From contig JAPVLO010000001.1 of assembly GCA_027257055.1 (NCBI GenBank), positions 16,286,501 through 16,350,500 on the forward strand: DNA of 64,000 nucleotides, in the 5' to 3' direction. Positions within the stretch are counted from its first letter, which is position 1; every line of letters begins with the position of its first letter. Of this stretch, positions 12,364 to 24,402 are shown in pieces. A program made the translations under genes and the position numbers. This DNA comes from Cephalopachus bancanus. Its lineage: Eukaryota > Chordata > Mammalia > Primates > Tarsiidae. The notes beneath the pieces are model-generated. The model searched no databases and was not told the origin of the DNA. It saw only the letters and a program-made list of their open reading frames with translations.

Positions 12364-12586
12364 CTTTTTTTTTTGAGTTGGAGTCTCACTCCGCCGCCCA
12401 GACTGGAGTGCAGTGGCCGCTCCCGGCCACCGCAGCCTCGACCCGCTGGGCTCCGGCGATCCTTCCGCCTCAGCCTTCCGAGTAGCCGGAATTACAGGCG
12501 CGCGCTACCACGCCCGGCTGATTTTTTGATTGATTGTAGAGACGAGGTCTCGCCGTCCAGGCGGGTCTCGAACTCGCGGGCACAGC
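12364..12586 (-). mobile_element. Alu, 5'-truncated
   Basis: Starts on + with a T run then GAGTTGGAGTCTCACTCCGC; includes GGCCACCGCAGCCTCGACCC and the linker ATTTTTTGATTGATTGTAGA, the complement of the AATCAAAAAAT-type linker. It ends at GGTCTCGAACTCGCGGGC, lacking part of the left arm. Very similar to the copy at 55325. Confidence 0.9.
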
Positions 12587-15354
12587 TTTTTGTTTTTTGA
12601 GTTTGTCTGTTGCTTCTTTTGGTTTCTAATGATTCGCGTTATTTTTTTCTAGCCACGCGGGGTACGAGTCGGGACTCCCTTGAGCACAGCAGGCTGGCCC
12701 CGGAGGAGTGTGGACCCAGCCGGCCGCGCTCCCCTGGTGGAGGGCCAGACACGGGAAGGGCCTTCTCCTCAGGCCTCACGGGACGTCCTGCTCCTGGTCC
12801 TCGAGCGAGTTCGGGCCGGCGCGCTCGGACGGCTTGGGTCAGGGCCCCCACGGGCGTTGACTGTCCCGGCCCCTGCGTCCGCAGAAGGGGCACTGTGTGT
12901 GGCGCTCTCCTAAACCTCGGCCCCCGCCTTGGGGCGTCCCCCCGCCCTGCACAGCACTGAGACACTTTTTCCCGTCGCTTGCAGGTACGTGAGGATCTGG
13001 CTCTGCTGGGCCGACTCTCACTGGGCCTGAGCTTTGGGGTTTGGGGCTGCAGATGGACGCCAGGCCGCAGCATCGAGCATATCTGCTTGGGAGCCCTGGC
13101 CACATTTCCGCACAGCCCAGGCGAAAGGGAGGGCCTGCCTGTCCACGGGCGGCCGCGGCCTCCACCCGGGCCGGGCCCTTCTGTGTCCTGTAGCCTCTAA
13201 CTGGGTTCCCCACCCGGACCTGGCACGGTCAGGCCAGCCGGGCTCGAGGGGGCGTCCTCAACACTGGGGAGGGTTAGGGAGGTTGTGCTCGTGGGAGGAC
13301 ATCCTCTACACTGGGGGGGCATTAGGCAGGTCCTGCTCGCGGGTGTCCCCGGCGCGGTGCCCTGCGGGGTGTCTGGCAGCTCCTGGCTCTCCCACTGCCG
13401 ACGTGTGACAGAGAGCCGCCACTGGAGGGCAGTGTCGCCCTGGGCGAGACCCGCAGCCACAGCTAAGTGAGTGGGAACAGGACGCTGGGGACAGGTCATG
13501 GTGTGCCCGAGCGGTCGCGGCACACGCATGCCTAGGGACCCACGGGCTTCACGTGGCAGTGACGCTGCCGGGTGTGGAGACTGCTCAGGAGGATTTTTTA
13601 GAGAACATAGGCCCTGGCGTGACAGGCGCTGTCCCCCTGGGCTGGCGTGTGCCCATGGGTCCCTGCACCCAGGCGATGGCTCTCATCTCCCAGGGGTGCC
13701 GCCTGCACATGACCAGAGAGCAGGAGGCAGCTGGGTCTCAGGGCCGGACGCAGGAAGATTCTGGAAGGTGGTTGGGGGACGCGGGCCAACCCGGACCTCA
13801 GGACCAGGGAGCGCCTTGATGGGGAGTCCTGGGCGTTCTTTTTGCCTCCTTATCTCAGACTTGGAGCTTGGCCACTGTGACAGAACACCACGGCCCACGG
13901 GGTGTGTCAAAAGCAAGTGTGATTTCTCACCCACCCGGGGAAGGCCAAGATCAAGTCTTAGTTGGCGTCCGGCGAGGGCTACTTGGTGGGCGGCGGGGAG
14001 GAAAGAGCAGTGACCGAGCGAAGCCTCTTCCGTAGGGAGCCAGCCCGGGGCCGGGCGCCTGCTGAAGCCCCCCAGTGACCACCGCCAGTCGGCCACGAGG
14101 TCTCAAGTCACGAATCTCGGAGGAGGCCCATCCTGGCAAAGCGTTCTGCCCCGGCGTCCCCCATTCATGTCCTTCTCACGTGCGGCACGTCCCCTCCGTC
14201 CCAGCTGTCCCCAGGGTCTTGGTTGGCTCCAGCATCAACTCAGAAGCCCAAGTTCCAGAGTCTCATCGGGGTGAGACTCACAGCCCGAGTCCTCCTGACG
14301 CACAACCCTCCCGCTGGGTCTGCGGAATCCAGCACGTTTTGTGCTTCCGAAATGCAGTGGGAGGACAGGTGTGGGGTATGTCGTCCCGTTCCCAAAGGGA
14401 GAGAGGGTCGAGAAGAAAGCGGTAGCAGGACCCAAGTAAGTCCAGAACCCGACAGGGGACGCGAGGCCAGGTCTCGAGGCGGGAGAAGCATCTGGGACTC
14501 CCGGGGCAGCCCCACCCCTGGTCTTGCTGGGCTCAGTCCACACGGCAGGTGTTGCAGGCTATGCCACACATGGCTCTGCAGGTCCGGGGCCCCGGAATGG
14601 CCCTGTCCCCACAGCTCTGGTGGGCATGACGCTGGGGGGGAACCGGCGGTGGCTCTGCCTTGGGACAAGTCTCTGCCTGGGCCCCCAGGCTGCCCGCAGC
14701 AGACTGTGAAGTCCAGGCGGAGGAAGCTGTGGCCTACAGCTCTTGTGGTCTGCGCAGCTGCAGGGTTTTGACCACGGGGATGCCACCAGGGTCACTACCT
14801 CTGTGCCTGGGTCCCTCAAGCCACCGTGGAGGTGACTAAAGAGCCTGCTCTGGAATGCGGGGGACAGGGGCCGGAGGCAACCCTGGGCAGCGAGGTTGCA
14901 CCGGGGCCCTGGGCCTCTCCCGCAAAGCCATTCTGTCCCCAGGCGCCTGCATGCTGGGTCTGTGATGGGCATGGCTGCCCTGAAGATCTCTGAAGTGCCT
15001 CGGGGCCCTTCTCCCACAATCTGATGAGAAGCACCAGGTTCCTTCTGTCCACACTGACCTGCGTATCCAACGTCACTAGCCACACCCTTGGTTTCCCCCC
15101 TAAATGCCTCCTTAGGAAGCCAGGATGAACATTTTCAGAGTCTTTACATCTGCCTCCCTTGTAGTGATAAATCCCATACTTAAATAATTCGCTGTTCTGG
15201 AATTTTACCGTAAGCCGTCAAGGAAAACGATCATGAATGCTTTCTTAAAGAGATTTCTTCTGCCAAATAACCTGAGTTCGTCACTCAGAAGCTCTGCCTT
15301 CCAAAAAGTCCCAGTCCCAGGACACAGACACAATTCAGCCACGTTATTTGCCCC
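12587..15354. other. Long unassigned GC-rich stretch
   Basis: No exon or gene can be supported across about 2.8 kb. Frames of 100-180 codons lie on both strands and largely overlap. A piece near 13868-13960 (CCACTGTGACAGAACACCAC, then GATTTCTCACCCACC and CCAAGATCAAG) resembles a common mammalian interspersed repeat also hinted at 38955-39125. I cannot name its family with confidence. Confidence 0.35.
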
Positions 15355-17547
15355 TTTGTTTCAAGGGAAGTGAAAATGCAGCACACCAAAATTGGTGGAA
15401 CACAGCTCAAGCGATACCGAGACGGAAGCTTATGACCCTGAAGTGCGTACATTAGAAAATAGGAAAAGTCTTAAATCAATCATTTCCGCTTCTGTCCCAA
15501 GAATCTCTTTTCCACCACTCCAGGAAAAACAAACAAGCAAACAGCAAAACAAACCCAAAGCAAAAGCGGAAGGAAGGAGATCGCTGAGATCAATGAAATT
15601 AAAAGCAGAAAAGCAATCGAGAAAGCCAGTGAAACAGTAACCTGGTTTTTTTGAACATCACTAAAACTGACAAACCTCTAGTGACACTGAAAAAGAAAAA
15701 AGAGAAGATGCAGTCACCAGTATCAGAAACAAGAGATATCACTGCAGACATCAAAAGAATAATCAGGGGAAACACCACAAGCAGCTCTGCACGCACTAGT
15801 TTGACAGCTTAGGCGAATCAGACCGCTTTCTTGAGAAGTACAAAAACGACTGCAACCCATTTGATAGGAAATTGATCATTTAAGTAGTCCAATAGCTGTT
15901 AAATACATTGAATTCATGATTTCAAAACTCCCCCCAAAAGAAATCTTCAGGCCAGATGGTTTATCTCAAGAATTCTACCCAACATTTAAAGAGCAAACAC
16001 CAGTTCTACACAATCTCTCCCTGAAAATAGGGGACAATACTTTTCAGTATCATACCTCCTGATACATAAAGTTAGTATTACACTGATATCAAAACCAGAC
16101 AGACAAAAAAAGAAAACTACTGACCCAAATCCCTCATGAATATAAACAAAAAACATAACAAAATATTGGCAAATAGAGTTAAGCAATATCTAAAAAGAAC
16201 CATTCCCCTTGACCAAATTGGGTTTGTTTCAGGGGTGCAAGTCTGGTTTAATATTTGAAAATTAGTCATAGCTGCCATATTAATGGATAAAGAAGATAAA
16301 TCACGTGATCATGTCAATCAATGCAGAAAAATATTTGACAAAATTCAACACCCATTCATGATAAAAACTCTCAGAAAAATAGGAGTAGAGGGAAACGTTC
16401 TTAACTAATTAATGACTATCTACAAAAAGACCTACACAAAATTTAAAAATTAAAAATAAACACCCACAACTAACATCATACTAAATGGTGAAAACGATAT
16501 GCTTCCTCCATAAGATCAGGAAAAAGGTAAGGTTTTCTGCACTCATCACTCTTATTCAACATTTGTACTGTGAGTTCCAGCTAGTGCAAAAAAGGCAAGA
16601 AAATGTAATAAAAGGCATTTAGATTTAAAAGAAATAATTAAAAATATTTACAGATGACATGATTAATTATAAAATCCCAAGGGCTCCACAAAAAACTGAG
16701 TAAGCTTAGAAAGGTTGCAAGATACAAGACAAACATAGAAAAGGCAATTGTATTTCTTTATATAGCAATGAATACATGGACACAAAAATTAAAAATACAG
16801 TATCATTTACAATTACTCAAAAAAAATTCTTAGGTGGAAATGTAACAAATGTGTAGAGATTTCTATGCTAAAACTGCAAGATGCTGGTTAAGGAAACCAA
16901 AGGAAATCTAAATACATGGAAAGGCATACCATGTTCATGGATCAGATGACTCAACCTAGTAAAGATGCCTGTTCTCCCCAAATAGATGAACAGAATTCTT
17001 ATCACAATCCCAACAGGGTTTCTTTTTGTGCATATCGTCAAAATATCCTAAAATCTGTGTGGAAAGCCAAGGGAGCTAGAATACCTGCACCAGTCCTGAA
17101 AAAGAACAGAATGAAGAGGGAGGAGTCAGTCCTCCCAACACCAAGGCGTATTATGTTTCTTCAGTAATCAGGACAGTGTGGTCCTGGGCAGCGAGACAAT
17201 CAGCTGAACAGAATGGAGAACTCAGAAATAGACCCACACAAATATGCCAGTCTGATTTTTGACAAAGATGCAAGATCAGTTTAGTGGAGGAAAGACAGCC
17301 CTTCAACAAATGGTGCTGGAGCAATTGGGCATCCACAGGGAGAAAAAAGACCCCTGAGCTAAGCTTTATGCTTTATGTAAGAGTTAACTAAAAATGGATT
17401 ATAGGTTTATTTTTTTTTAAATTTTTCATTTTAAATATGTGGGGTACAATTCGGGGTCAGGTATACAAATGCTTACTATGCAGAAATTGTGTAGTTGTTG
17501 ATGAGGTTGGAGTGTAGATTTAAACATAAAGTGTAAAGGTGGAAACT
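15355..17547 (+). mobile_element. L1 (ORF2 3' half), upstream part
   Basis: Landmarks of L1 ORF2 appear in order on the + strand: ATCAATGAAATTAAAAGCAG (15588), AATTCTACCCAACATTTAAA (15971), CCTTGACCAAATTGGGTTTG (16207), AATCAATGCAGAAAAATAT (16315), AACATCATACTAAATGG (16472), CATTTACAATTACTCAAAAA (16804) and AATGGTGCTGGAGCAATTGG (17309). The frame is broken by stops and small indels throughout, so no protein is made. It is strongly AT-rich against its GC-rich surroundings. Confidence 0.9.
17400..17517. mobile_element. Small insertion inside the L1
   Basis: L1 sequence ends at AACTAAAAATGGATTA (17399) and resumes at GATTTAAACATAAAG (17516). The intervening roughly 115 bases, beginning with a T run and then ATTTTTCATTTTAAATATGT, do not match L1 here. 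A T-rich 5' end suggests a short retrosequence inserted in minus orientation. Its family is not recognised. Confidence 0.4.
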
Positions 17548-17564
17548 TTTAGAAAAAAATACAG

Positions 17565-18240
17565 TTGTGAGCGCCCAGGGTGTAGAGGGCGGTCGCAGCA
17601 GACAGCAGCTGGGCGATGGCAGCAGGATACTGGCTACCAGGGTGTTTTGCCTCTTTGGCAAGCGAGCACTCCCACCTTGGCGTGTGTTCGAGCACGCGGA
17701 AGTGTTGCGAAGAGTGAAGACTATGCTCTCCCGAGCTATGTGGACTGACATGACTACTACCTGCCCGACGTCACCCACGGCAAGCACTCGTCTGCCAGCC
17801 AGAAGGCCTTGAAGGAGAAGGAGAAGGCATCCTGGAGTAGCCTCTCCCGGGATGAGAGTTGTACCACATCCAGTTCAACGAGAGCTTTGCTGAGATGAAC
17901 AGGGACACCAACAGGCGGAAGATGGTCATGGGCACCGCCATGTTCTTCGCTGGCTTCACGGCGCTCATGAGCATCTGGGAGAAGCACGATGTGCAGGGCC
18001 CCGTCCCACATGCCTTCGACAAAGACCACGGCCGTGCAGACCGAGAGGATGCTGGGCATGAAGATCAGCCCCATCCAGGGCTTCTCAGGGCTACGACAAG
18101 AATGAGTGAGGGGTGAGCCGTGATCCCGGTCCCGCCTGACCTGTTCTGTCCCCTCCACGCACCTTGGCTTATTTCCTGGAACGTGTCATGTCAGACAGCA
18201 CCAGTGCCGATAAATGACCGCTTCGGGTGAAAAAAAGCCC
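17565..18240 (+). pseudogene. COX4I1 (pseudogene): Processed COX4I1 pseudogene
   Basis: An intronless copy of the mRNA for cytochrome c oxidase subunit 4 isoform 1, a nuclear-encoded subunit of the mitochondrial respiratory chain's terminal oxidase. It carries 5' UTR, coding region, 3' UTR with GATAAA in place of AATAAA, and a remnant A tail (18229-18236). Readable pieces in order include [60 protein letters not shown] and [17 protein letters not shown]. It is clearly dead. The start is ATA (17627-17629), there is a frameshift around 17680-17705, a stop follows YVD near 17749, a second frame change occurs near 17850, and a conserved C-terminal Trp codon is TGA (18107-18109). It is flanked by an imperfect duplication of L1 sequence, TTAGAAAAAAATACAG before and TTAGCAAAAAACAG after, as expected for L1-mediated retroposition into the L1. 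Confidence 0.93.
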
Positions 18241-19372
18241 TTAGCAAAAAACAGTAGAGAGCACCCATCACCTCGAGCTCGACAGAGTAGTCTTAGACTT
18301 GACACCAAACCATGATCGAGGAAAAATTGGCGAATTTGGCTTTATCAAAATTTAAACTTATGCTTTGTGAAAGGCACTGTTAAGAGAACGACAAGACAAG
18401 CTACAAACTGGGAGGAAATATTTGCAAACCACATAGCTGGCCAAGGACTAGGAAGTCTCAAAGCTCACCGGTATAAAAGCGAATAATTCCATTAGGAAAT
18501 GGGCAACAGACAGAGGCATCTCGCCAAAGAGGACGTCCTGAAGGCAGATATTCACATGGAAAGATGTTCAGCATCATTGGCCCTCCGAGAAACGCAAGAC
18601 AGGACCAGCGCCAAACGACCCCTGGCACCTACCAGAAGAGCTCAGATAAAAGATGGTGACAGCTTCAGATGCTGGCAAGGCTGCGGAGAAAGTGGGCCAC
18701 GCAGAAATTGCTGGGGCGCGTGAAGTGGAGCAGCTGCTTTGGGGAGCAATTTGGCAGTTTCTTTGAAAGCAAAATATCTGACTCACACACGACCTAGCAA
18801 CGACTCTCCTGGGCATCTGTCTCAAAGGCATGGAAACTTCTGTCTACATGAATTCATGCGCACGAAGGTTTAGAATACTTAATTTGTAATATCCCCAAAC
18901 TCAAGAGAACCTCACATCCTTCGGTGGGTGAGTGGTTAAACAGACTGTGGTCTGTCTACACTGTAGACACTGCCACTACTCCTCAGCAAAAAGGACTGAG
19001 CTGTGAGAGCTGCAACAACGTGAGAGCATCTCCAGAAAATCATGAGTGAGGAAAGCCAATCCCAAAGGGTGGCCAATCCCAAAAGGTGTGGGCCCATTAT
19101 GGAACAGGCTTGAAACGGCAAAGGCACAGCCATGGAGAACAGGTGAGTGGCCGCGGGGGCGGAGGAGGAGGTGGGGTCTGGGAGGAGTGTGGGCGTGTCC
19201 CTGAGGGGCACGGGGCGGGGCCACTGTGTCGTTGCCGCTGTGTCAATACCAGCCGTGGTATAGTGCCAGTTTGGCTGGGTGTTGCCACTGGAGGGACCTG
19301 GGGCATGGGATCCCCCCATTGTCTTCACAAGTGCGTGTGAATCTACCGTCATCAAAAAAGAAAAATCAATCC
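18241..19372 (+). mobile_element. L1, downstream part with 3' end
   Basis: Continues the interrupted L1: TTATCAAAATTTAAACTTAT (18343), ACTGGGAGGAAATATTTGC (18407), ATGGGCAACAGACAGAGG (18496), GATGCTGGCAAGGCTGCGGA (18669), GGTGAGTGGTTAAACAGACT (18925), then an L1M-type 3' UTR ending at GTGTGAATCTACCGTCATCA and AAAAAAGAAAA (about 19333-19365). With the upstream part this makes a roughly 3.2 kb element once the insertions are removed. All frames are broken. Confidence 0.85.
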
Positions 19373-20430
19373 TCAGCCCTGTTCACGCCCTTCCAACAAG
19401 TGCACACGAGCACGACCTTAGAAAGGTTTTGTCACCACGCAGACTCTTACTTGAAGTGAGAGAGAGAGCAGGGGAGATGGGCTTTCCTTTTAGATGACGA
19501 TGACCTGGGGCTGACTTAAATATTTGCTATGGAGTTGTGGCTCCCAATCAGAAAGTTTAAACAGAGTCAAGGTAGATGAACTTGATTCCCGTGACCTTGG
19601 TGTTGAGCCTTTGAAACGTTGCGTCTAAGTTCTCGCTTGAGCAAACAGCATTTCTAAGATTGAGCCAGGTGTGTTTAAAAATTCAGAGCCAGGCGAAGGA
19701 CACGGAAAGCTGCAGAAAGGTTCCTGAAGATGGTGATTCCAGTTCAGACGTGCGGCCAGGTCCCTCTCTCCCGTCGGGCGGGCATGGCAGCTGGGGGGCA
19801 CCATGGGCTGTGTGTTTCTGTTTGGGGGATTCCAATGACCGTGAACTTCCTACATCACCTTTCCCTCTGACCACGTCCTTCTGAAGGAGAGAAGAGGAAG
19901 AATTGACATTTTCCTCAGCGCACTCAGGTCTCCCGCAAACCCGTCACCCAGTCTGTTTGGCTGAAGAACGGCCCAAGTTTTAGAATCGGAGCAGCCTCGC
20001 CTGTCTTCTTACCTTTGGGGCATCTGCGGGTTGTTTTGGGGCCTCTGTAGGGGGAGAGAATCTGATTGAAAACAAGCGATAAAATCAGACTTAAACGTGG
20101 GACTGGGAGCAAATTCCTAAACAGAGCAGTAAACACCAGCTTCCTGGCCGGAAATAGGCCTGTCTTCCGTGTTCACTGTCTTGAACTGAAGTCACCCGGG
20201 GCAGGAACACAGACACGATTTGCGCCAGAGCCTAGGGCCCCTGGCTGGGGCCCGAAACTGCCGCTTTCATCGTCCCGGGGGCGCCCATTGTTTCAGCTTC
20301 CTTTCTGCTGAAATGGCCCAGCCACTGGCCCGAGAGCGCGCAGGCACTCGGTGTGACCCGGCCAGCAGGCCGTGGCAATGCCTGTTTGGGGAAGAGGCTG
20401 TTTTCACTGTTTTTGAGGCGCAGCTTGTCC
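19373..20430. other. Unassigned sequence
   Basis: No gene or named repeat. A short purine-rich section lies at 19452-19480. The overlapping frames of 60-80 codons have no support. Confidence 0.3.
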
Positions 20431-21085
20431 CTAGGAGGTATTAGAGAGGCGGGCGGGGCTGCTGCCTCGGTGACCTCCGTCCAGGGACTGGACCCACCTC
20501 CCGCGGAGAGGTGCGATGGTCTCTGTTCCTTCAAGGGGTAAATAAACACAGGCTTCCCTCTGCTGGCCCGGCTCCGCGGTCAGTGTCTGCTTGGCTCATT
20601 TCGGGGAACAGGGAGGTACGCCCAGGCCCGGTTCTCGTGGGAACACGGGCAGGGCTGCCCTCCGGCACCCGCGACCCACAGCCATGTCAGCCGTTGGCGT
20701 CCACCCCCGCTGGCCCGGGGCCTCACCTGGCTCTGCCTTCACGGGGAGCATGGCGGGACGGCCAGCAGCGCTGCGGCGAGGCCTCCCGGAGACGGGGTCA
20801 CGGGCGCCGAGTTGCACCGCGGGTCCGCTCACCCTCTCGGATCTGGCTCACGGAGAGGGCGGGGCTCTCGGCGGCAGCGCCCCTGCCCCTCCCGACTCTT
20901 CGCTGCAGAGGCGGGAGCTCTGACAGGGCAGAGATGGGAGGGCGGGTCCTGCCTGCGCTTTGCCTGCAGGGCCCTGGGGCCTGGGTGGGAGCTGGGCCCC
21001 TGCAGATGCTGCCAGCCTTCTGTCCCAACCCTCCCGCCCCGACGCCCCCCAACCCCTCTCGCCCCAGGACCCGCCCCTCCTGACC
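20430..21085. promoter_or_regulatory. CpG-rich patch, possible minor CpG island
   Basis: CpG density rises well above the flanks, most clearly at 20750-20900 (GGCGGGACGGCCAGCAGCGC, GGCGGGGCTCTCGGCGGCAG). Open frames of 70-190 codons on both strands here are what such composition produces, and I see no splice donor following a good start codon. It might be a promoter for a non-coding transcript or an intragenic GC-rich patch. Confidence 0.35.
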
Positions 21086-22950
21086 AAACTGTTGTGAGCA
21101 GGGGAAAAAAGCCTTTCCGTAGGTACATTGCATCAGTGGCGAGTACCTTGAGGGTGACTGAAGTTTACACAGCTAAGAGGAGTACTCGCTTGTTTAAATA
21201 ACATCAGGTTTTGGGGTCCCCTTGCCCATGTCTTTCAAGCCTGCACTTGTTTTGTGCCTGGACCATACTTTTAGAGCCAGGCATCAGGACTGACAGCCCG
21301 GAAGAGCCGGGAGAGACGCTGTTCCTCTGAGTCCAGGGGCAGCCACATTCCGAGCCTCACTTTTTAAAGAGGCCACGGCTTGCGTGACCGCGCCTTATAC
21401 GTCATGAACTCCATTGTTACAGTCCAGTAGTGTGGGCGGCATCTGGCCCATGTGACGGTGAGTTCGTCCCACAGAGGCGACGCTCTCCAGCCTGGCGTCT
21501 GTGGCTCTTGGATGCCCATGGCGGCTGCTGTGAAGACCCGTGTGGTGCCCAGGCTCCCTGCACTGGCCTGTCTCCAGGTGTCTCCCGCTGCCGGGAGACT
21601 CCTGGCCTGGCTTGTCCACGCTCTGCCCTGCCAGGCCTGCTGGCCTAGGGTCTCAGCTCCCCTCCTCTGGCAGGCGTCTTTCTGCGAACACAGGACACGC
21701 CACAAGGTGTCCTTAAATATCGGCTCTGGTGTGCCATCCCGAATTGTACACGTGTGTTACACGCCTTCTCAGGGTTTCATCCACTCCCCAGAAGCCCGAG
21801 CCTTTGGCCTCATGGCCCAGATGCCAGTCCCTCCGTGGGTCTGGCCAGGCTGTCCTGGGTGTGTCTGTCAGCATGTGTGCTTCACGCCTGCCACAGCCAC
21901 TGAGAGACGTGGCTCCTGCCTGTCCTTCCAACACATTCTGTGTGACCGCCGGGCCGTGTGTAGGGAGTATGACTGTGGACCGGGTTGGCGAGCCCTCGCT
22001 GTCTGTCACGGGACCTGGAGGTGCGCCCTGAGTGCACACACGGGAGGACCCCGGGCCAGCCACCGCACAGGGCAGTCAGCTCATCCTGGACTGTGCTCAC
22101 ACGTGACCCCCAACACAATCGCCCGTCTCGCTGTCCCAGGGCCCCAGGGTGCTCCCGCCTTCTGGAGACATGGCGATCCCTGGAATGGAGACCACGGTTG
22201 CACCTGTCCGTCAGCCGAGGTCACTTGTGTTGTCGCCAAATCGTGGAGAGGCTGGGCTCTCAGACCCACTTTTTCATGTCCAGATCGGGCCGTTTGGGAG
22301 GTTCACGGTCTGGGCCCAGGTTCTCAGCTGCGCTGAGAGGGACAGGCTGGGCCCCGGTGCAGCTTCTGGGCCAAGGCCTCGTTCCAGTCGGGATCTGGCC
22401 TGTTCGTTTTCATCCGGAAGCAGAACACGGCTCAGATGCGCCCCTCGCTGCTCTGCGTGTGTCTCCACTCCAGGGGCTTTCTCGTGCACTGCCCTAACCT
22501 GCGGTTCCCCAACTGACTGTCCTTCCAGGCTCCTCCCACCTCCGCGTGTCCTTGTCTGGCCGGCGACTTCGGTGATGTCAGTCAACACACATTTCATCTG
22601 GGGGGTGGGGTTGGTTTCTTCGTATCACGTAGTTTTTATTTCATACTTCGAGAACCCTAACTGGCTTATCCAGGCAGACTTCTGCCATCCATCTTGTTTG
22701 AACACAAAGGGAAACCATCAGCCAAACAGCCCGACCGGTTTCCTCACACTTCCCCACGTGCAGCCCCCAGCCGTCCCGGAGCCCACTGGCCGCCATCCCG
22801 AGCCCTCGTCGACTGGCCTCCCACGATGCCACCTTGCTAATAATGCATGGCTCTTCTCATGTGACGTCTCTTTCGCCAGCAAATGTGACGTCCAGCTCTC
22901 CGTGGCTCTCGTGACCGGGCCTGTGTCGGTCAGGGTTCTCAGAGCCAGTG
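21086..22950. other. Unassigned sequence
   Basis: No exon or repeat family recognised. A 294-codon + frame (21452-22336) and a 350-codon + frame (22149-23201) are open, but the second runs straight into the minisatellite and both overlap frames on the other strand. I do not call them genes. Confidence 0.35.
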
Positions 22951-23720
22951 GGACGTGTAGACACATCACATGTCTGGGCATGATTTTTCACACATGGACA
23001 TGTCACATGTCTGGGTTTGATTTATCCCATGGACATGTCACGTGTCTTGGTGTGATTTATCTCACATGGACATGTCACGTGTCTGGGCATGATGTAGCCC
23101 ATGGACATGTCACGTGTCTGGGTATGGTTTATCTCATGTGGACATGTAAAGTGTCTGGGTGTGATTTATCTCACAAGGACATGTCACATGTCTGGGCATG
23201 ATTTATCCCATGGACATGTCACATACCTGAGCATGATTTATCACATTTGTACCCGTCACATGTCTGGGCATGATTTATCCTATGGACATGTCATGTATCT
23301 GGGCGTGATTTATCTCACGTGGACACATCACGTGTCTGGGCGTGATTTATCCCATAGACATGTCACTTGTCTGGGTGTGGCTTACCTCGCATGAACATGC
23401 CACATGTCTGAGCATGATTCATCTCACATGGACATATAACTTGTCTGTGCATGATTTGTCTCACGTGGACATGTCATATGTCTGGACATGGTTTGTCTCA
23501 CACGAGTACATCATGTGTCTGGGCATGATTTGTTTCACATGGACATGTCACATGTCTGGGTGTGATTTATCTCACGCAGACATATGATGTGTCTGGACAT
23601 GGTTGGTCTCATGTGAACACACCACATGTCTGGATGTGGTTTGTCACACAAAGGCACGCCACGTGTCTGGGCGTGGTTTGTCTTATGTGGGCACGCCGCG
23701 TGTCTGGTGTGGTCTGTCTG
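22951..23720 (+). repeat. Minisatellite, about 36 bp unit, about 21 copies
   Basis: Units read approximately ATGGACATGTCACGTGTCTG followed by GGCATGATTTATCTCAC, with length alternating between about 35 and 38 because the end is either CCC or CTCAC. The core is often the palindrome CACGTG; other units have CACATG or CATATG. Divergence between units is moderate and increases toward 23600-23720. Translation in any frame gives repeats such as GHVTCLGVIYLTWTCHVSGH, a by-product of the DNA repeat. Confidence 0.92.
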
Positions 23721-24125
23721 ATGATGGTGGCGTGGGCAGCGGGCCGGAAGCCCAGGCGGGATTCCCATCTTGCCGCACGCAGGCAGACCTCTCCCTCCCC
23801 TGCCGGACCTCCGCCTTTTCTCTCAAGGCCTTCCCCGGACGGAATGCGGCCCACCCTCCCACCGGAGGGGCTCGTGGCGGTCCTGGGGGCTGACGGACCG
23901 TGGGAGCGGATAACCCATCCACACGGCGCCTGCACAGCGCTTGACCAGCCGGGGCTGGGTCCTTGCCAGGCTGAGGTGACGCTGGCCACCCCACTCCGAG
24001 GCCAGGCCCTGTCCCAGCTGCCCTCGGTTTCCTCCTGTCAGGCGTCCTTACCAGCGCTCTGCCGGGCTCGTGTCCAAGCTGACACACGGACTCTGTGCCT
24101 CTCTAGGTCTTATCTATTATTCATG
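23721..24125. other. Unassigned sequence
   Basis: GC-rich flank between the minisatellite and an Alu. Frames continue out of the tandem array without independent support. Confidence 0.3.
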
Positions 24126-24402
24126 ATTTTTCGAGTCGAGGTCTCCCTCGGTTGCCTGGGCTGGAGTGCAGCGGCACGACCACAGCTCACCGCGGCTGCA
24201 ACCTCCTCTTCAGCCTCCCGGGTAACTGGGACTACAGGTGCATTCCACCACACCTAGCTGTTTCATGTTACTTCATTTTTTGCAGAGACGAAGGTCTCGC
24301 TCTGTTGCCTAGGCTGGTCTCGAACTCCTGGGCTCAAGCGATCCTCCCGCCTCAGCCTCCCCACATGCTGGAGGGACCGTTGTGACCCACCGTGCCTGGC
24401 CT
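24126..24402 (-). mobile_element. Dimeric Alu, AluJ-like
   Basis: Reverse complement with TCGAGGTCTCCCTCGGTTGC, CTCCCGGGTAACTGGGACTA, GAGACGAAGGTCTCGCTCTG and a right end CCCACCGTGCCTGGCC. The linker is ATTTTTTGCAGAGACG, an AluJ-type form without the ATAAATCAAA signature. Confidence 0.92.

Noticed and set aside
15392..15640. Lys-rich 82-codon + strand protein
   Set aside because: It is L1 ORF2-region sequence read in a broken frame.
17859..18116. Functional COX4 C-terminal gene
   Set aside because: Only a fragment of the processed pseudogene: lost start codon, frameshifts, a stop at a conserved Trp codon and no intron.
22149..23201. 350-codon + frame ending in GHVTCLGVIYL-type repeats
   Set aside because: Its 3' half is the 36 bp minisatellite and the 5' half has no recognisable domain.
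22951..23720. CRISPR-like array
   Set aside because: Units are contiguous and diverged with no unique spacers, and the window is clearly a primate nuclear genome.
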